Positions 8,252-16,351 of a stretch of 64,000 bases of DNA are shown here, piece after piece. A program made the position numbers and the translations under genes. The notes beneath the pieces were generated by a model, which saw only the letters and a program-made list of their open reading frames with translations, had not been told where the DNA came from and ran no database searches. Every line of letters begins with the position of its first letter. Positions within the stretch are counted from its first letter, which is position 1. The DNA is taken from positions 109,960 to 173,959 of the forward strand of contig JAILXU010000010.1 of the NCBI GenBank assembly GCA_045430275.1, given 5' to 3'. The DNA is from Oceanobacter sp045430275. GTDB taxonomy: Bacteria; Pseudomonadota; Gammaproteobacteria; Pseudomonadales; Oceanobacteraceae.

Positions 8252-9550
8252 TCAGTTTTTGATGCGGTATTCCGCCGATCGGGCGTGCGCGGTCAGGAAT
8301 TCACCCCGCGCCAGAACCGAGGCAACCTTGCCCAGCTCGGAGGCTCCATCAGCCGAACACATAATCAGTGAAGAACGCTTCTGGAAATCATACACACCTA
8401 ATGGCGAGGAAAACCGAGCAGTTCCCGATGTTGGCAGAACGTGGTTTGGCCCAGCGCAGTAATCACCCAGCGCTTCTGCAGTATAACGACCCATAAAGAT
8501 CGCTCCGGCGTGGCGAATTTCAGGCAGCCAGGCTTGTGGATCTTCAACCGACAACTCCAGGTGTTCCGGCGCAATCCGATTGATAATAGCCAGAGCATCT
8601 TGCTGATCTTGTGCCAAAATCATGGCCCCACGCTCCACTATGGAGGTGCGAATAATGTCCTGGCGCTCCATCGTTGGTAGCAGGCGCTCAATGCTGGCCT
8701 GAACCTGATCCAGAAAATCAGCGTCCATGGACACCAGAATGGACTGGGCATCTTCATCGTGCTCAGCCTGGGAGAACAGATCCATGGCAATCCAGTCAGG
8801 ATCGGTCTGGCCATCACACACCACCAGAATCTCAGATGGGCCTGCGATCATATCGATACCAACGGCACCAAACACCATGCGCTTGGCAGTCGCTACATAG
8901 ATGTTGCCCGGCCCAACAATCTTGTCGACTTTGGGCACGGTCTCGGTGCCATATGCCAGTGCTGCCACAGCTTGAGCACCACCGACAGTGAAAACCCGGC
9001 TCACACCCGCAGCCGCAGCAGCGGCAAGCACCAGTTGATTCAACTCACCACCCGGCGTCGGTACCACCATGATGATTTCATCCACACCCGCAACGTGCGC
9101 AGGAATGGCATTCATCAAAACCGAAGAAGGATACGCAGCCTTGCCACCGGGCACATAAATGCCCACCCGATCCATCGGTGTGACTTTTTGCCCAAGCACC
9201 GTGCCATCGGCTTCTTCATACTGCCAGGAGTCCTGCTTCTGCCGTTCGTGATACACACGAACCCGTTCAGCCGCTGTCAACAAAGCCGCGCGGGTCTCAT
9301 CTGGCAAACCATCCAGTGCATCCTGCAATTGCTGCTGGTTCAATTCCAGATCTTTCATGGTGCTGGCTGACGTACGATCAAGACGATTGGTCAATTCAAT
9401 CAGTGCGTTATCGCCGTTGGTGCGAACCTGATAAACGATATCGGATACCGTTTTTTGCACCGAGGCATCAGAGACCGCTTCCCATGCCAATAACTGATCC
9501 AGCTGATCGGCAAAGTCTGCCTGAGATGATGAAAAACGACGTATATTCAT
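8252..9550 (-). CDS. hisD: Histidinol dehydrogenase
   Basis: Zinc-dependent dehydrogenase that oxidises L-histidinol to histidine in two NAD+-linked steps, ending the pathway. The 432-residue length matches the family. The zinc and catalytic residues are visible: Gln and His in FSQAEHDEDAQS, Glu-His in APEHLE, Asp in GDYCAGPNH, and the C-terminal His in HARSAEYR. GAGGAGC precedes the ATG at 9550. It follows hisG after 18 bases, so the two are very likely co-transcribed from the murA/hisG side. Confidence 0.97.
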   Translation of the reverse strand: MNIRRFSSSQADFADQLDQLLAWEAVSDASVQKTVSDIVYQVRTNGDNALIELTNRLDRTSASTMKDLELNQQQLQDALDGLPDETRAALLTAAERVRVYHERQKQDSWQYEEADGTVLGQKVTPMDRVGIYVPGGKAAYPSSVLMNAIPAHVAGVDEIIMVVPTPGGELNQLVLAAAAAAGVSRVFTVGGAQAVAALAYGTETVPKVDKIVGPGNIYVATAKRMVFGAVGIDMIAGPSEILVVCDGQTDPDWIAMDLFSQAEHDEDAQSILVSMDADFLDQVQASIERLLPTMERQDIIRTSIVERGAMILAQDQQDALAIINRIAPEHLELSVEDPQAWLPEIRHAGAIFMGRYTAEALGDYCAGPNHVLPTSGTARFSSPLGVYDFQKRSSLIMCSADGASELGKVASVLARGEFLTAHARSAEYRIKN

Positions 9551-9568
9551 AAACTGTTGCTCCTCGAC

Positions 9569-10225
9569 TCAGTCCACTGAAACCGTTTGTTTTTGGCGCT
9601 CGACCGCCGCACTTAACGCATCAATAATGGGTTGAATCTGGGCATGTTTGACCTTAAGGGCCGCTCGGCTGGCAACCAATCGGGAACTGACCGGTGCGAT
9701 CAGGTCACGGGCTTCCAGACCATTGGCTTTCAGGGTATTGCCGGTATCCACAATGTCCACGATCAGATCCGCCAGCCCCATAATGGGTGCCAGTTCCATC
9801 CCACCGTAGAGCTTGATGATATCAACCTGGCGTCCCTGCTCAGCAAAGTAGCGCTTCGCAACATTGGTGAACTTGGTCGCAACCTTCAGACGCCCCTGAG
9901 GCAATTCATACCCCGTCACGGCGGCGGTCATCAATCGGCACGTGGCAATATTCAGATCCAGCGGCTCGCACAGGTTATTGCTGTTGTATTCCATCAGCAC
10001 ATCTTTACCCGACACTCCCAGGTCAGCAGCGCCATAATCCACATAGGTTGGCACGTCTGTTGCCCGGATAACCACCAGCTTAATATGCTCATGATTGGTG
10101 TCGAAGATCAGCTTGCGGCTTTTTTTGATGTCTTCCGCCGGATGAATATCAGCCGCCGCCAACAGAGGCAGGGTATCGTCCAAAATGCGGCCCTTCGACA
10201 GGGCAATCGTCAGAGGTTGTGTCAT
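9569..10225 (-). CDS. hisG: ATP phosphoribosyltransferase, short form
   Basis: Catalyses the first and feedback-regulated step of histidine synthesis, joining ATP and PRPP. At 218 residues it is the short form (HisGS), which lacks the C-terminal ACT-like regulatory domain and in known cases needs HisZ as partner. No hisZ is in this window. The N-terminus LTIALSKGRILDDTLPLL and the PRPP-binding segment LIVDIVDTGNTLKANGL are diagnostic. GAGG lies nine bases before the ATG. It follows murA after 53 bases and precedes hisD. Confidence 0.97.
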   Translation of the reverse strand: MTQPLTIALSKGRILDDTLPLLAAADIHPAEDIKKSRKLIFDTNHEHIKLVVIRATDVPTYVDYGAADLGVSGKDVLMEYNSNNLCEPLDLNIATCRLMTAAVTGYELPQGRLKVATKFTNVAKRYFAEQGRQVDIIKLYGGMELAPIMGLADLIVDIVDTGNTLKANGLEARDLIAPVSSRLVASRAALKVKHAQIQPIIDALSAAVERQKQTVSVD

Positions 10226-10278
10226 GCGTTCCTCGATAATGGAAAACAGGGGCCAACAATGCCCCTCGAAATCAGCAA

Positions 10279-11547
10279 CTAGCGGCCTGGCACCCGACGG
10301 ATGTTGGCGCCCAATTGCTGGAATTTTTCTTCAATGCATTCATAGCCACGGTCGATGTGGTAAATGCGGTTAACATCGGTGCTGCCATCAGCAATCAGTG
10401 CGGCAATGACCAGAGAAGCTGACGCTCGCAAGTCAGTAGCCATCACTGGCGCACCGGTCAGTGAGTCCTTGCCAGTAACCACTGCCGTGTTGCCTTCAAC
10501 ATGAATATCCGCACCCATGCGCACCAATTCCTGAGCATGCATAAAGCGATTCTCAAAGACGGTTTCAACCACTGTCCCCGTCCCTTCAGAAACCGCATTC
10601 AATACCACAAACTGGGCTTGCATATCGGTTGGGAACGCCGGATGTGGCGCAGTACGAACACTGACGGCTTTCGGGCGACGCCCTTCCATGTCCAGCTCAA
10701 TCCAGTCTGGCCCAGTGGTAATCACAGCACCGGCTTCTTCGAGTTTATGCAGCACTGCATCCAGCAGCAAAGGATCCGTATCCTTGGTTTTGACCCGGCC
10801 ACCTGTGACAGCCGCAGCGACCAGATAGGTGCCGGTTTCGATACGATCAGGCAGAACCCGATATTCGGAACCATGAAGAGCTTCAACACCTTCTACCACC
10901 AGTGTATCCGTTCCAGCACCCTGAATTTTAGCCCCCATGGCGATCAGGCAATTGGCCAGATCCACCACTTCCGGTTCGCGAGCAGCGTTTTCGATCACGG
11001 TTTTGCCGTCTGCCAGCACCGCTGCCATCAGAATATTTTCCGTACCGGTAACGGTCACGGTATCCAGGAAAATATGGGCACCTTTCAGTCGGCCACCCGG
11101 TGCTGTGGCTTTGATGTAACCATCAACCACCTCAATCTCGGCACCCATGGCTTCCATTCCACGCAGGTGTAAATCAACCGGGCGACTGCCAATGGCACAA
11201 CCACCGGGCAGAGAAACTTCCGCTTTGCCGTAACGAGCCAAAAGTGGCCCCAACACCAAAATCGAAGCCCGCATGGTACGAACCAGATCATAAGGAGCAA
11301 CCTGACTGTGAACACGCTGACAGTCGGTTTCGATCGACATATCTTCATTGATAGCAACTTCAACACCCATACATCCCAGTAACTCCAGCATGGTTGTGAT
11401 GTCGTGCAGGTGTGGCAAATTGCCGATGCGCATCACACCATTGGCCAACAAGGTCGAGGCCAGAATCGGGAGCGCAGAATTTTTTGCACCGGAAATGCGT
11501 ACTTCACCGTTCAGGCGATTACCACCGATAATTCTCAGTTTATCCAT
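10279..11547 (-). CDS. murA: UDP-N-acetylglucosamine 1-carboxyvinyltransferase
   Basis: MurA transfers enolpyruvate from PEP to UDP-GlcNAc, the first committed step of peptidoglycan synthesis, in the cytosol. The 422-residue protein has the inside-out alpha/beta repeats of the EPT family and the active-site Cys in the loop SLPGGCAIGSRPVDLH (about residue 117), so it should be fosfomycin-sensitive in principle. The N-terminal Lys-Asn pair (GAKNSALP) is intact. It lies 17 bases downstream of ibaG, following the conserved mlaFEDCB-ibaG-murA order. Confidence 0.98.
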   Translation of the reverse strand: MDKLRIIGGNRLNGEVRISGAKNSALPILASTLLANGVMRIGNLPHLHDITTMLELLGCMGVEVAINEDMSIETDCQRVHSQVAPYDLVRTMRASILVLGPLLARYGKAEVSLPGGCAIGSRPVDLHLRGMEAMGAEIEVVDGYIKATAPGGRLKGAHIFLDTVTVTGTENILMAAVLADGKTVIENAAREPEVVDLANCLIAMGAKIQGAGTDTLVVEGVEALHGSEYRVLPDRIETGTYLVAAAVTGGRVKTKDTDPLLLDAVLHKLEEAGAVITTGPDWIELDMEGRRPKAVSVRTAPHPAFPTDMQAQFVVLNAVSEGTGTVVETVFENRFMHAQELVRMGADIHVEGNTAVVTGKDSLTGAPVMATDLRASASLVIAALIADGSTDVNRIYHIDRGYECIEEKFQQLGANIRRVPGR

Positions 11548-11564
11548 AGATCAGACAGGAGGCC

Positions 11565-11801
11565 TCAGGAAGCAGATTTTTCGGCAGGGGTATACGTGCG
11601 AATAGTGACGGCATGCAGAGAGCCATCAGCAATCAGTGGATTCAGCACGCTGTAGACAAGCTGTTGTCGCTTGACTGGATTAAGCCCTTCAAACGCACTC
11701 CCTACGCCTTCGACCAGATACTGATAACCATCACCATCCACAACCCACTGGATATCGGGGCGATCTTTTTCGAGTAAAACCAGAATCTCACTTGGAGCCA
11801 T
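11565..11801 (-). CDS. ibaG: BolA/IbaG-family protein
   Basis: IbaG-type BolA proteins pair with monothiol glutaredoxins around a [2Fe-2S] cluster. The 78-residue product has the class II KH-like BolA fold, and the C-terminal stretch LHAVTIRTYTPAE matches IbaG, including the invariant His. The N-terminal loop that usually reads GDGSHF reads GDGYQY here, so the loop histidine thought to bind the cluster in IbaG is replaced by Gln. The position between mlaB and murA is the classical ibaG site. Identification rests on length, C-terminus and synteny. Confidence 0.88.
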   Translation of the reverse strand: MAPSEILVLLEKDRPDIQWVVDGDGYQYLVEGVGSAFEGLNPVKRQQLVYSVLNPLIADGSLHAVTIRTYTPAEKSAS

Positions 11802-11942
11802 ATATCACTTACCGCCTTAAAGGAGAGGGAACGCGCATTCAGACATCAAACAGAAAAGACGACTGCGTCTTGCCGCGCTGGAAAGCGTGCAATGATAGCG
11901 GATTTAGGAAATGAGGAAACCCGTTAGCGCCTTGCTGGTTGC

Positions 11943-12248
11943 CTAAGCCACCAACAAGGGCGCAAACAATGCGTCCAGGTCACTGATATTGATAATGGGT
12001 TGCAACAGTTCGGGCATCGCTTGAATCCGAAAGTCGATACCTTCCTGGCTGGCATAACGAACCCAATCCAGCAGCAAGGCAATTCCGACAGATGAAGCGC
12101 GTGTTACCTGTGCCATATCAACACACCACTCTCCACCGGAGGCCGCCATAAGCTGACGACCCTTGAGCATCAAGGGCGGCACCGAGTCAAAGGACAAGTC
12201 GCCTGACAGTGCCGCCTGATTGGCATCAATCGAGATCAAATCCGCCAT
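11943..12248 (-). CDS. mlaB: MlaB, STAS-domain subunit of the Mla ABC transporter
   Basis: MlaB binds the MlaF ATPase in the cytosol and stabilises the MlaFEDB complex that moves phospholipids between the outer and inner membranes. The 101-residue product is a lone STAS domain; the loop RASSVGIALLLDWVRYA corresponds to the conserved D/TSSG..LL motif, with Ser at the regulatory position. The start ATG at 12248 lies two bases beyond the mlaC stop, so translation is probably coupled. STAS proteins diverge strongly, so the assignment relies on synteny. Confidence 0.88.
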   Translation of the reverse strand: MADLISIDANQAALSGDLSFDSVPPLMLKGRQLMAASGGEWCVDMAQVTRASSVGIALLLDWVRYASQEGIDFRIQAMPELLQPIINISDLDALFAPLLVA

Positions 12249-12250
12249 AT

Positions 12251-12916
12251 TCAGCCTTCCGCCACAGGTTTGTATCGACGCAGTTCCCGACCCTGCTCTT
12301 TCAGGTTTTCAATCCAGCCTTCAATGGCCAAACTGATGTTGCCATCGTTTTTATGCACCAGTTGAGCAAATTGCTCTTTGAACAGTTTGCCCACGTTAAT
12401 CCCGTTCACGATGACATTCTGAGCCATCCAGCGACGGCTTTTATGGTGAAAGTACATGCTTTGAGTAATCGGGAACACCTTGCCACTGGGTGTCACTACT
12501 TCCAGGTCAACCAGTGTATTTCTCAGACCATGATCAAAATCCTTGTTGGGCGGGAGCATTCTGACTTCATAATCACGATACTCGATCAACCCCGTCGCAT
12601 AAGAGCTGAGCAAACTGCGCTTGAATGCCCGAGCAAAGCGCTGGCGCTGGTTTTTGCTGGCCTGATAGTAGTAGTCACCCATAATCAGGCGAGTCAGGCG
12701 GCGAAAATCCACCATTGGCCCCAGAACATCTTCCAGTTCCCAATAGAATTTGGCCTTGTCACTTTCGTACAGATTGCGATTAGCGTGGATGCGCTCCATC
12801 ACCTGGTTGGTTGTGCGCTTGACCACCTCATGGGCCTGTTCGCCCAGTTTTTCAGAATTTACCGCTGACGCCAGGGGCGAAAACAGTGCTAAAACAAGCA
12901 TCAAAAACCGGATCAT
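12251..12916 (-). CDS. mlaC: MlaC, periplasmic phospholipid-binding protein
   Basis: MlaC (Ttg2D family) shuttles phospholipid between the MlaA complex at the outer membrane and MlaFEDB at the inner membrane. The 221-residue product starts with a signal peptide (MIRFLMLVLALFSPLASAVN, cleavage probably after about residue 18). The MlaC fold is recognisable from FYWELEDVLGPMVDFRRLTRLIMG and from the C-terminal region GKLFKEQFAQLV. It lies between mlaD and mlaB in a compact operon. Confidence 0.94.
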   Translation of the reverse strand: MIRFLMLVLALFSPLASAVNSEKLGEQAHEVVKRTTNQVMERIHANRNLYESDKAKFYWELEDVLGPMVDFRRLTRLIMGDYYYQASKNQRQRFARAFKRSLLSSYATGLIEYRDYEVRMLPPNKDFDHGLRNTLVDLEVVTPSGKVFPITQSMYFHHKSRRWMAQNVIVNGINVGKLFKEQFAQLVHKNDGNISLAIEGWIENLKEQGRELRRYKPVAEG

Positions 12917-12931
12917 GTCAGCTCCTTCCCT

Positions 12932-13393
12932 TTAACCTTCTTCAGCTTTATTAAATAAGAAACGACCTATCAATTCTTCAAGCACCAGAGCCGACTGCGT
13001 GTCTTCGATCCAGTCACCTTCCGCCAGATACTCTTCTTCCGCCCCAACCGTCAGGCCGATGTATTTTTCGCCCAGCAGCCCTGCAGTCAGAATAGCCGCC
13101 GAGGTATCACTGGTCAGGGTGCTCATGGACTTGTTAATTTCCATTTCAACCACGGCAGAATACCACTCGGTATCCAGATACACCTGAGTCACTCGTCCAA
13201 TCGTCACTCCAGCCATGGAAACCTTGGCTCTTTCGGTCAAACCACCCAGGTTTTCAAACCGGGCTTTGACAGTATAGGTTTCACCCGCATCGTCCATGGT
13301 TAAACCACTGACCCGGAAGGCCATCAACACCAGGGCAATGACACCCATGATCATAAAAACCCCAACTGCTAATTCAATATAGCGCATACGCAT
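12932..13393 (-). CDS. mlaD: MlaD, MCE-domain subunit
   Basis: MlaD is an inner-membrane protein with a periplasmic MCE domain that forms a hexameric lipid-conducting ring on MlaFE. The 153-residue product has one N-terminal membrane helix (about residues 8-27), then the MCE domain with the typical FENLGGLTERAKVSMAGVTIG region (about 45-65) and the pore-loop segment GLLGEKYIGLTVG. The ATG at 13393 is chosen because GGAGG lies nine bases upstream; a TTG two codons earlier would overlap mlaE. The start lies inside the end of mlaE, as expected for a coupled operon. Confidence 0.95.
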   Translation of the reverse strand: MRMRYIELAVGVFMIMGVIALVLMAFRVSGLTMDDAGETYTVKARFENLGGLTERAKVSMAGVTIGRVTQVYLDTEWYSAVVEMEINKSMSTLTSDTSAAILTAGLLGEKYIGLTVGAEEEYLAEGDWIEDTQSALVLEELIGRFLFNKAEEG

Positions 13394-13395
13394 AG

Positions 13396-14184
13396 TCAAA
13401 CACCTCCAAACATCACGGCAGTCAATACAAAATCCAGCCCTAATACAGCCAGAGAAGAAATGACCACCGTTTGGGTGGTCGCCTTGCCAATACCTTCAGA
13501 CGTTGGCATTGAATCATATCCCTGATAGACAGCGATCCAGGTGACGACAATCCCAAAAGCCACACTTTTAATCACGCCCTTGATCACGTCTTCATAAAAT
13601 TCAACCGACGCCTGCATATTGCCCCAGTAAGCACCGTCATCAATGCCTAGCATATCAATGGCAACGAACGCTCCACCCCAGACTCCGACGGTACTGAAAA
13701 TCAACGCCAACACCGGCATCGCCAGAATACCGGCCCAAAGTCTTGGAGTGATGACACGCTTGAGCGGATCAACCCCCATCATTTCCATGGCCGACAGTTG
13801 CTCGGTGGCTTTCATCAAACCGATTTCAGCCGTCAGAGCCGAACCGGCACGCCCTGCAAACAACAAGGCCGTCACAACAGGCCCTAATTCTCTCAGCAGA
13901 GTCAGAGACACCAATGTTCCCAACGCGCTTTCCGAACCAAAATCCACTAGCGTGGTATAGCCCTGAAGGCCCAATACCATGCCAACAAAAAAACCGGCAA
14001 CAAGGATAATACTGAGAGAACGCACCCCGACGGAGTACAGCTGCCGAATCAGATCACCAAAACCGGCACTGCCCGGGCCACCCCAGAAAAACGAATTCCA
14101 GAACAGCAGCGAAGCGCGCCCAAGCGAGCCAATGGCTGCGGTGCCGCTTTTACCCAGTTGTGTCAGACGATCGAGCATCTTCAA
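13396..14184 (-). CDS. mlaE: MlaE, permease subunit
   Basis: MlaE is the membrane permease of the Mla phospholipid ABC transporter. The 262-residue product has five or six membrane helices and the family signature region LGPVVTALLFAGRAGSALTAEIG followed by EQLSAMEMMGVDP, which couples to the ATPase. Its start overlaps the end of mlaF by four bases (ATGA). Confidence 0.96.
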   Translation of the reverse strand: MKMLDRLTQLGKSGTAAIGSLGRASLLFWNSFFWGGPGSAGFGDLIRQLYSVGVRSLSIILVAGFFVGMVLGLQGYTTLVDFGSESALGTLVSLTLLRELGPVVTALLFAGRAGSALTAEIGLMKATEQLSAMEMMGVDPLKRVITPRLWAGILAMPVLALIFSTVGVWGGAFVAIDMLGIDDGAYWGNMQASVEFYEDVIKGVIKSVAFGIVVTWIAVYQGYDSMPTSEGIGKATTQTVVISSLAVLGLDFVLTAVMFGGV

Positions 14185-14993
14185 CGTCCTCCTGAGAGAA
14201 TGTCCTGGCGATAATCGGTCGCCGGATAGTGGAAAGGCACAGGGCCATCAGGATCACCACGCAAAAACTGCCGCACTTCGTCAGAGCCTTCATTCAACAG
14301 CTCTTCGGGCGCACCAAAGCCAATGACCTTGCCGCCAGAGACCAGACATAAGTAATCGGCTATCCCGCAAGACTCTTCCACATCATGAGAGACCAGCAAG
14401 CTGGTTAATCCCATTGCCTGATTCAAACCGCGAATCAATTTCACGATCATGCCCATAGAGATGGGATCAAGCCCGGTGAATGGCTCATCGTACATAATCA
14501 ATTCCGGGTCCATGGCGATGGAGCGGGCCAAGGCAACCCGCCGGGCCATACCACCCGATAATTCGGCCGGGTTCAGATCACGTGCACCGCGCAGCCCCAC
14601 AGCTTCCAGCTTCATCAGCACAAGGTCACGAATCACGGATTCCGGCAGTTTGGTATGCACGCGCAGAGGGAACGCCACGTTGTCAAACACCGACAGATCC
14701 GTAAACAAGGCACCGGTCTGAAACAGCATGCCCATCTTGTCCTTGCGGAGCTGAAATAAATCCTGGCGTTTCAGGGTCGTCACTTCCTGGCCATCGACCA
14801 CAATGGAGCCGGAGTCCGGTTGCAACTGGCCACCGATGAGGCGTAACAGGGTGGTTTTCCCCGTGCCACTTGGCCCCATAATAGCCGTCACTTTTCCCTT
14901 GGGAAAATCCACATCCAAACCGTCATAAATCAACCGTTCGCCGCGACTGAATGACAAATCACGTACGGATATATAATTTTGCACAGCCGTCAT
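14181..14993 (-). CDS. mlaF: MlaF, ATPase subunit
   Basis: MlaF powers the Mla transporter. The 270-residue ABC ATPase has Walker A GPSGTGKTT (about residues 40-48), the signature LSGGMARRVALARSIA, Walker B LIMYDEPFTGLDP and a switch His in LVSHDVEE. The C-terminal extension past the H-loop is where MlaB and the partner MlaF bind in known structures. It is the first gene of mlaFEDCB-ibaG-murA, probably followed by hisGD. A plausible promoter lies at 15082-15109. Confidence 0.96.
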   Translation of the reverse strand: MTAVQNYISVRDLSFSRGERLIYDGLDVDFPKGKVTAIMGPSGTGKTTLLRLIGGQLQPDSGSIVVDGQEVTTLKRQDLFQLRKDKMGMLFQTGALFTDLSVFDNVAFPLRVHTKLPESVIRDLVLMKLEAVGLRGARDLNPAELSGGMARRVALARSIAMDPELIMYDEPFTGLDPISMGMIVKLIRGLNQAMGLTSLLVSHDVEESCGIADYLCLVSGGKVIGFGAPEELLNEGSDEVRQFLRGDPDGPVPFHYPATDYRQDILSGGR

Positions 14994-15081
14994 AAATACT
15001 CGCTTTTAAATCAGGGATTACCTGCTATCCGGCTCAACATCCATTAGAGCCACCTTGATCATTACGCCAAGGTCAGCTCGC

Positions 15082-15109
15082 TATATATAAATACTGTAGA
15101 ACACATCAA
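15082..15109 (-). promoter_or_regulatory. Candidate sigma-70 promoter for the mla operon
   Basis: Reading the minus strand, TTGATG (15104-15109) is followed after 16 bases by TATATA (15082-15087), about 90 bases upstream of the mlaF start. The spacing is acceptable and the region is AT-rich. This is a visual match only. Confidence 0.45.
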
Positions 15110-15203
15110 CACCGTTCATGCGCGGAAGCATAGCGGATTGCCCTTGACTCGCCAACGCAAGCAGGCAGACATCCCAAGCATGGCACAAAACTCAGCGTTC
15201 CAA

Positions 15204-15231
15204 TTGCGCCTCCAGTTGCGTTGGGTACAAT
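15204..15231 (+). promoter_or_regulatory. Candidate sigma-70 promoter for yrbG-kdsD-lpt
   Basis: TTGCGC (15204-15209) and TACAAT (15226-15231) are separated by 16 bases, about 100 bases upstream of yrbG. Two interlocked inverted repeats (15152-15237) surround it. It would be the first promoter of a long plus-strand gene set. Visual match only. Confidence 0.4.
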
Positions 15232-15335
15232 GCTTGGCCTTGTGTCATGTCCTTGGCCCTGTTCATGCTTTGACAGGTGCATAAGGAAGAAAACCGCACA
15301 CACACCCGTCTGTCCTCATGTAATTCTGGAGTATT

Positions 15336-16295
15336 ATGCTGATTGCATCTCTGGCAGTCCTGGCTGGACTGGTCATTCTGGTATGGAGTGCCGACAAATT
15401 TGTTATCGGAGCGGCCGCAACCGCTCGCCATCTGGGCATGTCACCACTGATGGTGGGTCTGACGATTGTCTCTATTGGCACATCCGCCCCTGAGCTGTTT
15501 GTCTCCGCCATTGCCGCCTTCGATGGTGTCGGGAATCTGGCTATTGGCAACGCGGTTGGCTCCAACATTACCAATATTGCGCTGGTGCTGGGTATTACGG
15601 CACTGGTTAGCCCATTGCCCTTGCAGCAAAAACTGTTACGCCGAGAACTCCCGCTGGTGCTGCTGGTCAGCATACTGGCTACCCTGACTATCTCTGACAT
15701 GTCACTGAACCGCATCGACTCCGTGATTCTTCTGGCGGGTCTCATTATTGCGCTGTATCTGATGTTTCAGGAATCCAGCGAGACGGGAGAGAGTCTTGTA
15801 GATGATGACGACTCGGAAGCCATTGAGAATACCAGTCAGAAGATGGCGACATTCTGGCTGTTCGTCGGCCTCGTCTTCTTAATGATCAGCTCCAAAATAC
15901 TGGTTTGGGGAGCAACAGACATCGCGCGCTATTTTGGCGTCAGTGAACTGATCATCGGCCTGACCATTGTAGCCATCGGCACCAGCCTGCCCGAATTGGC
16001 GGCTTCCATTACCAGCGCCCGCAAAGGCCACCATGACATTGCCATTGGTAATGTTATTGGCTCCAACGTTTTTAATTTACTGGCCGTTATGCCGGTGCCC
16101 GGATTAATTGCCACGATTAATGTCGAACCCATGGCCCTGTATCGGGACTTCCCGGTCATGCTGGTTCTTACATTTATGTTGCTGATGATGTTCTTGCTCA
16201 ATCGCAAATCAGGTACTCTGGGGCGAGTGAGCGGTAGTGTTTTATTAGCAAGCTACGTGACTTATTTAACAGCCCTTTACCTGATCGAAAACTAA
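15336..16295 (+). CDS. yrbG: Calcium/sodium antiporter (YrbG family)
   Basis: Inner-membrane K+-independent Na+/Ca2+ exchanger-family protein. The 319-residue product has about ten helices in two inverted halves, each with the alpha-repeat signature: GLTIVSIGTSAPELFVS with GNAVGSNITNIALVLG in the first, and GLTIVAIGTSLPELAAS with GNVIGSNVFNLLAVM in the second. An acidic cytosolic loop (VDDDDSEAIE, about residues 150-160) separates them. TGGAG precedes the ATG. The divergent position opposite mlaF and upstream of kdsD matches E. coli yrbG. The physiological role is unclear even in E. coli. Confidence 0.94.
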   Translation: MLIASLAVLAGLVILVWSADKFVIGAAATARHLGMSPLMVGLTIVSIGTSAPELFVSAIAAFDGVGNLAIGNAVGSNITNIALVLGITALVSPLPLQQKLLRRELPLVLLVSILATLTISDMSLNRIDSVILLAGLIIALYLMFQESSETGESLVDDDDSEAIENTSQKMATFWLFVGLVFLMISSKILVWGATDIARYFGVSELIIGLTIVAIGTSLPELAASITSARKGHHDIAIGNVIGSNVFNLLAVMPVPGLIATINVEPMALYRDFPVMLVLTFMLLMMFLLNRKSGTLGRVSGSVLLASYVTYLTALYLIEN

Positions 16296-16299
16296 AAAC

Positions 16300-16351
16300 A
16301 TGACTATAAATATGGAATTTGATATATGACTATAAATATGGAGTTTGACTT
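16300..16351 (+). repeat. Tandem duplication of the kdsD start, creating a leader ORF
   Basis: Two 26-base copies lie head to tail at 16300-16325 and 16326-16351, differing at only three positions. Both begin ATGACTATAAATATGGA. The first copy encodes MTINMEFDI and then stops at a TGA (16327-16329) that overlaps the ATG of kdsD (16326-16328) as ATGA. The upstream copy is therefore a nine-codon ORF perfectly placed for translational coupling to kdsD. Neither copy has a strong ribosome-binding site. Confidence 0.85.
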
